From Cyclobacteriaceae bacterium (lineage in GTDB: Bacteria; Bacteroidota; Bacteroidia; Cytophagales; Cyclobacteriaceae), in NCBI GenBank assembly GCA_019638255.1, contig JAHBUD010000002.1:290092-354091 (forward strand): DNA of 64,000 bases, given 5' to 3'. Below are positions 8,111 to 15,383 of this stretch, piece by piece (within the stretch, counting starts at the first letter, position 1; the number at the start of each line of letters is the position of its first letter). Position numbers and translations under genes: made by a program. A model generated the notes under the pieces. It did not search any database, was not told the origin of the DNA, and saw only the letters and a list, made by a program, of their open reading frames with translations.

Positions 8111-8902
8111 CTAGTTAGTTTCGTCTGATGATTCTGTTTCTACTTCTGCAACCGGTCCCTCCTCCACTGCTTCAGTTTTGGTTGCTGCACTGCCGGACTT
8201 CACGCGTTTCAGGTAACTCTCATACAACGCCAGGTAGCCCGACAACATCGAATTAACACCCTTTGCTGTAAGCGTTGCCCCCGACATACCATCAACTTTG
8301 TGTGTATCGCTGGAATAATCTACCCCTTCGCCCTTCATCATGGTAACCGCAACCAACGTTGCGCCATCATAAATGGATTTTCCCTTGTAGCGATCCTGAA
8401 TATCTTTTGAATCGATTCGTGCGCCCAGACCAGGTGTTTCACCTTTGTGCTGGAACGACACACCCTGAATGGTGTTCATGTCCTCCTGCAAAGCAACAAA
8501 TCCCCAGATATTATCCCACAAGCCGAAACCAAAAACCGGCAACACCACAAAATCAATTTTATCAGGATTGCTTTCGTTGCGGAATTCATATACGGGAAGC
8601 ATGCGTTGGTCGGTGGGCTTTTTGTATTCGGCCAAAACCACCACATCGGCAGCATTCACACCTTCTATAACGTTGCCCTTTGAGTCAATCACAAATGATT
8701 TCACCTTGTTGGAATACTCTTCTTCTACATCGGTGTTTTTGTCAATCGGCATTACGGTACCCAAAATATTTTTCTTCTGCTCAAGGGCAATGTTTGCCTG
8801 CTGGCGTTCTTTCAATCCTTCGGAAGCAAGCGCCAACAAACCACCACACACTACGGTGAGGGCGGCCGCATATAAAATGATGTATAAATTAGATTGTCGC
8901 AC
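8111..8902 (-). CDS. nqrC: Na+-translocating NADH:quinone reductase subunit NqrC
   Basis: FMN-carrying subunit with one N-terminal membrane helix (~5-27) and a periplasmic domain, 263 residues. The covalent flavin site DGMSGATLTAKGV is visible with Thr210 as the attachment residue, preceded by the conserved GETPGLGARI segment. An acidic low-complexity tail (~240-263) extends beyond the usual end. Its start overlaps the nqrB stop region by 14 bp. Flavin attachment needs ApbE, which is not encoded in this window. Confidence 0.96.
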   Translation of the reverse strand: MRQSNLYIILYAAALTVVCGGLLALASEGLKERQQANIALEQKKNILGTVMPIDKNTDVEEEYSNKVKSFVIDSKGNVIEGVNAADVVVLAEYKKPTDQRMLPVYEFRNESNPDKIDFVVLPVFGFGLWDNIWGFVALQEDMNTIQGVSFQHKGETPGLGARIDSKDIQDRYKGKSIYDGATLVAVTMMKGEGVDYSSDTHKVDGMSGATLTAKGVNSMLSGYLALYESYLKRVKSGSAATKTEAVEEGPVAEVETESSDETN

Positions 8903-10091
8903 GTCTTAATCTCCGTTTTTTATTTGCATTTACAACTACGTAATCAATCAATGGAGCCATCACGTTCATAAAAAGAATGGCCAACATAATACCTTCCGGA
9001 TAAGCCGGGTTGAACACGCGGATCAACACCGTTAAAATACCGATCAGCAAACCGTACACCCACTTGCCTGCCTCAGTCTGTACAGCCGTTACCGGATCAG
9101 TTGCCATAAACACAGCGCCAAATGCCAGGCCACCGATCACTAAGTGATAATGAGCAGGCATCGCCATAAATTCGTTTACGGCAACCAGGTTCAGGAACGA
9201 TGCCATTCCGTATGCACCGGCAAATACGCTGAAAATAATTTTCCAACTGCCTACACCGGTTACAACAAGAATCAACGCTCCGATCAAACACATTAATGTT
9301 GATGTTTCACCAATACTGCCTGGCATAAAGCCGAAGAACATGTTTGAGAAACCATAAATGTCGTTTGCCCAGCCTGAGCCAAATGAATTCAATGCCTGAA
9401 TTACACTTTCGCCATCTGTTGATGCCTGTGCAGCAATAGCCAATGGCGTTGCACCAGAATATCCGGCCACAGTTTGTGCGCCTTCAGGAAGGTATGTCCA
9501 CACTTCACCGGAAATTTGTAACGGGTAAGCAAAGTATAAGAACGCGCGTGCGGTAAGTGCAACATTTAAAATGTTCATTCCTGTTCCACCGAAAGCTTCC
9601 TTGGCAATAACCACAGCAAAAATGCTGGCCACTGCAACTTGCCACAGTGGAACATCAGGTGGCATAACCAAAGGAATAAGCATACCGGTTACAAGGTATC
9701 CTTCATTGATCGGATGTTTACGGAAAACAGCAAAGGCAGCTTCCACCAAACCACCGGCCGCATAAGCCACAATAACAATGGGAAGAACCTTGATCAATCC
9801 TGTAACAACCATGTCGCCCATGGCCATTTGCTGGCCGGTTGCAAGCGCATGCTGATAGCCTACGTTATAAATACCAAATGCAAGACATGGAATCATGGCA
9901 ATCACCACGGTCATCATTAATCGCTTCAGGTCTACCGCATCGCGAACCTGTGCCCCGGTTGGCGGGGTTACGGTATTAGGGGAATAATTAAATGTATCCA
10001 ATGCCTCGAACAGGTAGTAGTACTTGTAGTACTTGCCCCCCTTCTCGAAGTTATGCTTGGCTTTGTCCAGTGTATCGCGTAAAAACTTCAT
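8889..10091 (-). CDS. nqrB: Na+-translocating NADH:quinone reductase subunit NqrB
   Basis: Large membrane subunit, 400 residues, with about ten hydrophobic segments. It carries the second covalent FMN at Thr215 in the motif GYSGATPLA, and the conserved EAFGGTGMN and NPALTARAF-like (here NVALTARAF) stretches. NqrB also forms much of the quinone site and the sodium path. It starts 1 bp after nqrA ends and overlaps nqrC by 14 bp, consistent with coupled translation. Confidence 0.97.
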   Translation of the reverse strand: MKFLRDTLDKAKHNFEKGGKYYKYYYLFEALDTFNYSPNTVTPPTGAQVRDAVDLKRLMMTVVIAMIPCLAFGIYNVGYQHALATGQQMAMGDMVVTGLIKVLPIVIVAYAAGGLVEAAFAVFRKHPINEGYLVTGMLIPLVMPPDVPLWQVAVASIFAVVIAKEAFGGTGMNILNVALTARAFLYFAYPLQISGEVWTYLPEGAQTVAGYSGATPLAIAAQASTDGESVIQALNSFGSGWANDIYGFSNMFFGFMPGSIGETSTLMCLIGALILVVTGVGSWKIIFSVFAGAYGMASFLNLVAVNEFMAMPAHYHLVIGGLAFGAVFMATDPVTAVQTEAGKWVYGLLIGILTVLIRVFNPAYPEGIMLAILFMNVMAPLIDYVVVNANKKRRLRRATI

Positions 10092-10092
10092 A

Positions 10093-11454
10093 TCAGCTGT
10101 TGGATATTAAATCAATTCCTTCTCTCAAAATGGACTGAATGTTGTGCTTGGAAACATCAACAAATTCGCACAAGGCGAGATCCTCTTCAATCACTTCGTA
10201 AATTCCAAGTGCCTCCATCTCATCATAGTCTTCCGCAATTATAGCTTTCAACAAATAGGTGGGTAAAACATCTATTGGAGTAACTTTTTCGAACACACCG
10301 GTTTGAACAAATGCGCGTGGCTCTCCCCGGCTGTTGCTATCCAATACAAATTCCTTCTTGGGCGTGAGGAAAGACAGTAAACCAAAAGCCCGTTGGTAAC
10401 TCAACTTATTCACGGTTGGTTTAATCCATCCCAAAAACTCGAAATAATCGCCTTCAGGAATTACGGTAACCAACTGATCGAAAAATCCAACATAACCCTC
10501 CTGATCAATTTTGGTTCCGGTAAGCACATTTCCTGAAATCACACGTACATGATCTTGTTTCAGGTTGTTTGTCAAAAATTTCTTAATGGATACACCGGTG
10601 TATGTTGAGTAATACTGAGGTTCCTTTACTTCCGAACCTGCAACAGCAATAACTTTTGATGCATCGTAAATACCGTTGAGGAAAAGCTTACCGATTTGGA
10701 TTACCCCAAATGGTGAAATTGTCCAAACGATATCGCCTTTATTGATCGGATCGATGTGATGAATCTGAACACCCACACAGCCTGACGGGTGCGGCCCTGA
10801 GAATTTGTTTAACTCAGCCCCTTTAACCTGGGAAAAAACCGGAGCAATTTCGCGCTCGGAGTGAACATTTACATGAATGGGGCCACCAAACTTCTTAAGT
10901 ATTTCAATGCCTGCCTGGAAATACTGCTCCTGTCCCTTAAACAGTATGCTGTAGTCGGGGGCAAGCGGGCTTGAATCAAAACCGGATACGAAAATCGACT
11001 TGGGCTTCTCCGAGGGGGAAGCCACGATCCCGAAAGGGCGTTGAATAATGTTAACCCAAACCCCGCTTTTCAACAATTGCTCCTGCGCCTGTTCGCGTTT
11101 GAGGTTTGCAATGTCTGAAATTGAATATTTGTTAAACTGAACGTACTCGATCGACTTATCGGCCAGCACTCGCACCTCCAGCAGTTTCCGCTTCTCACCG
11201 CGCTTTACTTCTACTACTTCTCCGCTTACCGGTGAAGTAAAGACGATCTCATCATGCTTCTTGTCATGAAAAAGAACCGAACCGGCCTTTACCGAATCGC
11301 CCTCTTTTACCACCACTTTGGGCATGTATATGCCATGAAAATCGGTGGGTTTTACTGCAAACGTTTCAGGTTGTTCAATAGTGGCTATTTTCGGTGAGGC
11401 CTTACCTGCCAGATTAATGTCGAAGCCCTTCTTTAACCGGATGAATTTGCCCAT
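10093..11454 (-). CDS. nqrA: Na+-translocating NADH:quinone reductase subunit NqrA
   Basis: Peripheral cytoplasmic subunit that contributes to quinone binding, 453 residues from the ATG at 11454. That start gives MGKFIRLKKGFDINLAGKA, the canonical NqrA N-terminus. A longer in-frame version beginning at 11541 adds 29 residues unlike the family, and its start would lie upstream of the promoter box at 11487-11494, so I reject it. Conserved blocks seen are DFHGIYMPKVVVKEGD, FTSPVSGEVVEVKRGEKR and GPHPSGCVGVQIHHIDP. It is the first gene of nqrABCDE. Confidence 0.96.
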   Translation of the reverse strand: MGKFIRLKKGFDINLAGKASPKIATIEQPETFAVKPTDFHGIYMPKVVVKEGDSVKAGSVLFHDKKHDEIVFTSPVSGEVVEVKRGEKRKLLEVRVLADKSIEYVQFNKYSISDIANLKREQAQEQLLKSGVWVNIIQRPFGIVASPSEKPKSIFVSGFDSSPLAPDYSILFKGQEQYFQAGIEILKKFGGPIHVNVHSEREIAPVFSQVKGAELNKFSGPHPSGCVGVQIHHIDPINKGDIVWTISPFGVIQIGKLFLNGIYDASKVIAVAGSEVKEPQYYSTYTGVSIKKFLTNNLKQDHVRVISGNVLTGTKIDQEGYVGFFDQLVTVIPEGDYFEFLGWIKPTVNKLSYQRAFGLLSFLTPKKEFVLDSNSRGEPRAFVQTGVFEKVTPIDVLPTYLLKAIIAEDYDEMEALGIYEVIEEDLALCEFVDVSKHNIQSILREGIDLISNS

Positions 11455-11486
11455 GAGTACGGGATAAATTTTTGATTGATCGGGGG

Positions 11487-11494
11487 CAAAATTA
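11487..11494 (-). promoter_or_regulatory. Probable nqr operon -7 box (TAATTTTG)
   Basis: TAATTTTG on the minus strand fits TAnnTTTG exactly and lies 33 bp upstream of the nqrA ATG. A CTTT sits 19 bp further upstream where TTTG is expected. This placement gives a leader of about 25 nt and supports the shorter nqrA start. Confidence 0.6.
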
Positions 11495-11577
11495 GTGATA
11501 AATCTGACATTAAAAAGGCTTTTTGGTGCCAGACGGAGCACAGAATTTTCAACTGATTTTTACAACATTTTCAGCCT

Positions 11578-12267
11578 TCAAATGTTTACAATTATTTTCG
11601 AAATGGCGAGCCCTATAACCTGGTCAACCTGCTCATCGATGGTGATGTGCGTGGTGTCGATCATAACCGCATCATCGGCTTTTCGCAACGGACTTTCTTC
11701 GCGCGTAGTGTCGATCTGATCTCGTTTTTGAATGTTTTCCAACACCTCATCGAGGTCAATAAGCCTGTCCTGATCGAGCCACTCGCGCTGCCTGCGAAAT
11801 GCCCGCACCAAAATATCGGCCGTCATAAATAATTTCAGCTCGGCATCCGGAAAAACCACCGTACCGATATCCCGGCCATCCATTACAATCCCTCTCTCTT
11901 TCCCCAGTTTTCGTTGCTGGGCTACCATGGCTTCGCGCACCTGTTTAATAGCGCTTACCTGGCTTACCTGGTCGGATACCCGCATTTTACGGATTTCCCG
12001 CTCAACGTTGAGACCGTTTAAATAGGTTTCGGTAAAACTTTTAGCATTGACTTTGAACGTGATCGAGATTTGTTGCAACGCGCGGTCAATCTCCTTGGGG
12101 TTGGTTAAGGAAACATGGTGATCAAGAAAATACAGCGTAACGGCACGGTACATCGCCCCGGAATCAATGTAGCGATAGCCTAAAACTTTGGCAACCTCCT
12201 TGGCCGTTGTGCTTTTGCCGCAAGCCGAGTAGCCATCAATGGCGATAACGATCTTTTGCAATCTCAT
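11578..12267 (-). CDS. cmk: Cytidylate kinase
   Basis: Phosphorylates CMP and dCMP with ATP in pyrimidine nucleotide metabolism. It has 229 residues, the family norm. The P-loop GYSACGKST (12-20), YIDSGAMYRAVT, GIVMDGRDIGTVVFPDAELKLFMTA-type block (GRDIGTVVFPDA) and the late R-x-x-Q-D-x-x-D-x-x-R-x-x-SPL motif (RDQIDTTREESPLRKA) are all visible. Its ATG shares a base with the stop codon of an upstream 47-residue lipoprotein gene (TGATG), suggesting coupled translation. It is followed by the nqr promoter region. Confidence 0.96.
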   Translation of the reverse strand: MRLQKIVIAIDGYSACGKSTTAKEVAKVLGYRYIDSGAMYRAVTLYFLDHHVSLTNPKEIDRALQQISITFKVNAKSFTETYLNGLNVEREIRKMRVSDQVSQVSAIKQVREAMVAQQRKLGKERGIVMDGRDIGTVVFPDAELKLFMTADILVRAFRRQREWLDQDRLIDLDEVLENIQKRDQIDTTREESPLRKADDAVMIDTTHITIDEQVDQVIGLAISKIIVNI

Positions 12268-12410
12268 CAGCAGTCTTTTTGCGGACAGGGAATGGGCTTA
12301 CCGGGTTTGAGACGCTTGTGCTTTTTTTGTGAAGCACAATCCGTAAAGGCAATGGCGACCAACAGCAGTAAAACCGGAAAAATCCGTCTGAATGAAAGCA
12401 TACTTTTCAT
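12267..12410 (-). CDS. Small lipoprotein, 47 residues
   Basis: A short gene reading MKSMLSFRRIFPVLLLL, then a lipobox ending at Cys26 (IAFTDC), followed by a lysine-rich tail with a final PCPQKDC. The mature peptide would be only ~22 residues, basic and with two more cysteines. The stop TGA overlaps the cmk ATG as TGATG. The upstream hypothetical gene ends 40 bp before it on the same strand. Function unknown; the signal peptide, lipobox and coupling make it a credible real gene. Confidence 0.72.
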   Translation of the reverse strand: MKSMLSFRRIFPVLLLLVAIAFTDCASQKKHKRLKPGKPIPCPQKDC

Positions 12411-12450
12411 GCGGGCAAGTTAGGACGAAACCGGAACTTTGAAAAGTCGC

Positions 12451-13140
12451 TCAACCCTTCGTCTTGTCCTGATAACTCATTTTAAAACCGATTTTCTGAC
12501 CACCTCCCAAATCGGGGGTGTGTTCAATTTTTTGGTGGAGCGTAATAAACCTGACTTGCGGATATGGCATAGCCATCAGGTCGTTTTCAATGGCAATGGC
12601 TAAGGCAAGTTTCACAAGGGCATTGAGGTTCTCTGTTTGAAGCGGGCCGTCTGATACCTTATTAAATAGAAAAGCCAGTCTTCCTTCACCCTCAACAAAA
12701 AAGCGGTTTTCGTGATTCACCATCAATCGCGCCAGCAAATACCCCGGGTCGTTGATGCGGTTGAACTTGAGCGAGTCGGACATGAAATTATAAATCATTA
12801 TTTGTCCGTAATACCGGTTGAATTCATTTTGTTGGGTGTACGGATCTTTCATTACAAAATGTTCGGCATCGAATGTTACCACGTTGGTGTGCAACACAAA
12901 AATCAGCAGGTCGCCAGCCACCTTTACATGAAACTCATGATCCCCGATTTGTTTGAAATAAACGGTAACATCATCATCGCTAGGATGGGCCTTTTTGCTT
13001 AGTTCGCTTACAATACGCTCCGATTCAGAAGCCAACGTTTTAAAAGCAGCCAGTAAATGCTTGTAGGTTTTTTGCTTGGCGGTGGATTTGCTCTCCAGCA
13101 ACCGGGTAATGTATTCGATGTGATCCTGATCGGTTTCCAT
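12451..13140 (-). CDS. Conserved hypothetical cytoplasmic protein
   Basis: A 229-residue soluble protein with no signal peptide or membrane segment, and I do not recognise a family. The N-terminal ~50 residues form a charged helix, followed by a mixed alpha/beta region with many aromatic residues (FVLHTNVVTFDAEHFVM, FNRYYGQIMIYNFM, ENRFFVEGEGRLAFLF). It precedes the small lipoprotein and cmk on the same strand with a 40-bp gap, so they may form one transcript. Confidence 0.7.
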   Translation of the reverse strand: METDQDHIEYITRLLESKSTAKQKTYKHLLAAFKTLASESERIVSELSKKAHPSDDDVTVYFKQIGDHEFHVKVAGDLLIFVLHTNVVTFDAEHFVMKDPYTQQNEFNRYYGQIMIYNFMSDSLKFNRINDPGYLLARLMVNHENRFFVEGEGRLAFLFNKVSDGPLQTENLNALVKLALAIAIENDLMAMPYPQVRFITLHQKIEHTPDLGGGQKIGFKMSYQDKTKG

Positions 13141-13270
13141 AGTTGAGCGTTGAGGTACGCAAATTAATGAAATTACTGTACCTGTTAACCTAAATTAAAC
13201 GAACGCCAGTGCCTTGTTTTGCGTTACAGCAATATCCGTTTTAACTTGACAACACTTTAATTCAAAGCAC

Positions 13271-13543
13271 ATGGCAGAGGAAACACAAGAAGGCAAAGCC
13301 GAAAAACTATTTCAAAAGTTTGGCAAAAAGGTAGATAAGTTTTTAGAAGAGCTTGATGAAGCCGGTGGCAAGCTCAACAAAGAGTTTGAAGGTAAATACG
13401 AGGAACTAAAGCAAGCTGCCGAAAAACTAAAAAAAGAAGCCGATAAAAACGAGCGATGGAAAGAGGTGGAAGCCAGCCTGAAAAAAGCCGGCCAGGAATT
13501 GGAGAATGCGGTGAAGGCTGCGTTTAAGAAGAAGCAGAATTGA
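13271..13543 (+). CDS. Small lysine/glutamate-rich helical protein
   Basis: A 90-residue, highly charged protein predicted to be almost wholly helical (repeated KK..E..E.A..KLKKEA patterns) with no signal peptide. Such proteins occur widely in Bacteroidota beside unknown genes; no function can be assigned. It stands alone on the plus strand between two minus-strand genes, followed by a dispersed repeat. The regular heptad spacing argues for a real coiled-coil protein rather than chance. Confidence 0.62.
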   Translation: MAEETQEGKAEKLFQKFGKKVDKFLEELDEAGGKLNKEFEGKYEELKQAAEKLKKEADKNERWKEVEASLKKAGQELENAVKAAFKKKQN

Positions 13544-13600
13544 AGTCCAATCTGGCAATTCACAAATCAGATTTTGATTCTCTATTTAAATGGGTTGGTT

Positions 13601-13704
13601 TCGCTAACCGCTGAGGCGCGGAGAATTTCCCTTCGGGTCTGCAACCGCTGAGGAGACGCAAAGAAATCGCGGAAGCTTTGCACCACTCCGCCCCTGCGGT
13701 AAAA
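13601..13704. repeat. Dispersed inverted repeat, GCGGTAA family, copy 2
   Basis: Starts with CTAACCGCTGAGGCGCGGAG and ends CCCCTGCGGTAAAA, with an internal second start 'aaccgctgaggagacgcaaag'. It is related to the elements at 3202-3273 and 21161-21228, but carries an extra inserted segment (aatttcccttcgggtctgc). It marks the left side of the A/T-rich accessory block. Confidence 0.7.
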
Positions 13705-13719
13705 TAAATCAACGCTTTG

Positions 13720-14466
13720 CTATAATTTGTCGATCACATACTCCGTCACAACCGACTTGCCCTTTACCAGCCACGCCAGGCCAAACAAAAACAACATGGC
13801 TGCCTCCATCCAGAAAACAAAACTGCCTTCTCCGGAATCCTTTCCGCTCACCATGTCGATTAGTAAAATGCCCAGCAACACGAGTATGCCGATGCCGCAA
13901 AACAAATAAATGTTTCCTTCCGCATTTTTGATAAACCCGTTATTCCCGTTCCTTCTGAAGTTGATGATGCAAAACAGCGACATGATGACGAAAAACAACG
14001 CAGCAAAAATCAGGTGCATCAAACCGGCTGCATCGGAGGAGACATAGATGTGAATGTTATCGATGATGGGTTTATCGGAGCCGGTTGGTAAAATCACGAT
14101 CAGCAATGCGCACACGGCAGCCACTTTTGAAAGCAAGCCATCCGTTAACCACGCCACCTTGTCTTTGCTCTCCTTCCTGGCATGGCCCTTATAGCAAAAC
14201 AGAAAGATGGCCAGCGTAATGAGCACGCCTGTAAACAACGGCCCGGCTGCTGTGTAGTAAAAATGACTGATGGATGATTTTAAATTCGCACCTGCCGTAT
14301 ACGAACTGCTGTATGCCGTATTGACAAAGGCGGGGTTGTTTAAAAAATCATAATGGTTGACAAACGCGTTGATGCCCCAGCATAAGAACGGAAGCGCTAT
14401 GCCGAGTATGCCAATGAGCCGCCTTAAGGCGTGGTAGGAAATAACGTAGGTGTTGGATGAAAGCAT
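13720..14466 (-). CDS. Multi-pass membrane protein of unknown function
   Basis: A 248-residue protein with about seven hydrophobic segments (near 15-35, 65-90, 110-128, 145-168, 183-205, 215-235). A hydrophilic loop lies at ~90-105 (KGHARKESKDK). I recognise no family. It is followed by a repeat element and lies 17 bp after the stop of the nuclease-like gene, on the same strand, so it could be the tail of that transcript. Its base composition is nearer to the housekeeping genes than to the defence block. Confidence 0.68.
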   Translation of the reverse strand: MLSSNTYVISYHALRRLIGILGIALPFLCWGINAFVNHYDFLNNPAFVNTAYSSSYTAGANLKSSISHFYYTAAGPLFTGVLITLAIFLFCYKGHARKESKDKVAWLTDGLLSKVAAVCALLIVILPTGSDKPIIDNIHIYVSSDAAGLMHLIFAALFFVIMSLFCIINFRRNGNNGFIKNAEGNIYLFCGIGILVLLGILLIDMVSGKDSGEGSFVFWMEAAMLFLFGLAWLVKGKSVVTEYVIDKL

Positions 14467-14483
14467 GATGTTCTCTAACTTTC

Positions 14484-15362
14484 TCAGTCATTGTATTTTT
14501 TCTCTGCAAGTCGAATTATCTCTTTCAAAGCCTCACGTTTGAGGGTTACATCTTCACTACTAATTCTAATTCTGTACTTTGATCCCTTTGCCATGTAGCC
14601 CATATCATCAAGATCATTCTCCTCTATCAGCTTATCAATCTCATCAGACTTAGCCGTTTTAAGAGCCAATACAACGTGCTTTCTCTTTCTCGGCCTTACA
14701 GTTAAATAGGGAACAAATTGTCCATTTCTTGAAAACCTTAAATTGTATTTAGTATATCTCAAGTCATGACCTGAAGATACTTCATTCAAAAGTACAAGTA
14801 CAGTATCAGCTATTTGAATAGTCTCATTTGATGCCTTCTTTTGAATCCAGTAATCCCTGGTGGTGATTTGCTCAATTTCGTTGTCGTCATCTTCTTCCAA
14901 TCCCAACTCCATTTCATCCAGCACTTTTGTAAACACAAGTCCAATCTTATCGTCAAACTTAAAGGCCTTCATCTGGATAGCTATTAAAGGAATAAATCCA
15001 TTAAACAGCCCTATAACATTTAAGAATCTGCTGGTAATATCTTCTGCAACAATCACTGCACAATGTTCATATTGCGGATATCTCTTTTTCTCAATATCCC
15101 AATACTCAATTGTTCTGATAATATGACTTTCATCCGACTTGCCTAGCTGAATTTCAACTTCATACCTTTTATTTAATTCCGGATCGTATAGTAGTAAATC
15201 TAGCCGACCTGCTCTTGGCTGAATTCGTTCTTTATCCTTAAGTATCAAATCTCCCAATCCAAGTATTGATGGGTCTTCAGCTATTTTCTCTTGAATTATC
15301 CGCTCGGTTATTTCTGGATGGTCTTTGAGTATTATCTGTTCTGGTCGAAATAATTTGTTCAT
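14484..15362 (-). CDS. PD-(D/E)XK-fold nuclease-like protein, Hachiman-adjacent
   Basis: A 292-residue soluble protein. The N-terminal ~110 residues resemble a PD-(D/E)XK core: an early helix with Glu (IIQEKIAEDPSILGLGDL), then GRLDLLL with Asp55, then YEVEIQLG with Glu70 and Gln72 in place of the usual ExK, then helix IIRTIEYWDIEKKRYP. D-ExQ variants can still be active nucleases. The C-terminal part (~180-292) is a separate mixed domain resembling DUF5655-like regions. It begins 21 bp after the helicase stop codon and shares the A/T-rich composition of hamA-hamB, so it is a possible third component. Nuclease activity is inferred, not shown. Confidence 0.66.
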   Translation of the reverse strand: MNKLFRPEQIILKDHPEITERIIQEKIAEDPSILGLGDLILKDKERIQPRAGRLDLLLYDPELNKRYEVEIQLGKSDESHIIRTIEYWDIEKKRYPQYEHCAVIVAEDITSRFLNVIGLFNGFIPLIAIQMKAFKFDDKIGLVFTKVLDEMELGLEEDDDNEIEQITTRDYWIQKKASNETIQIADTVLVLLNEVSSGHDLRYTKYNLRFSRNGQFVPYLTVRPRKRKHVVLALKTAKSDEIDKLIEENDLDDMGYMAKGSKYRIRISSEDVTLKREALKEIIRLAEKKYND

Positions 15363-15383
15363 TTTTATTAATCAGATAGAGGT

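Noticed and set aside
11455..11541. Longer NqrA start at 11541
   Set aside because: The extra 29 residues are absent from the family and the start lies upstream of the promoter box at 11487-11494.
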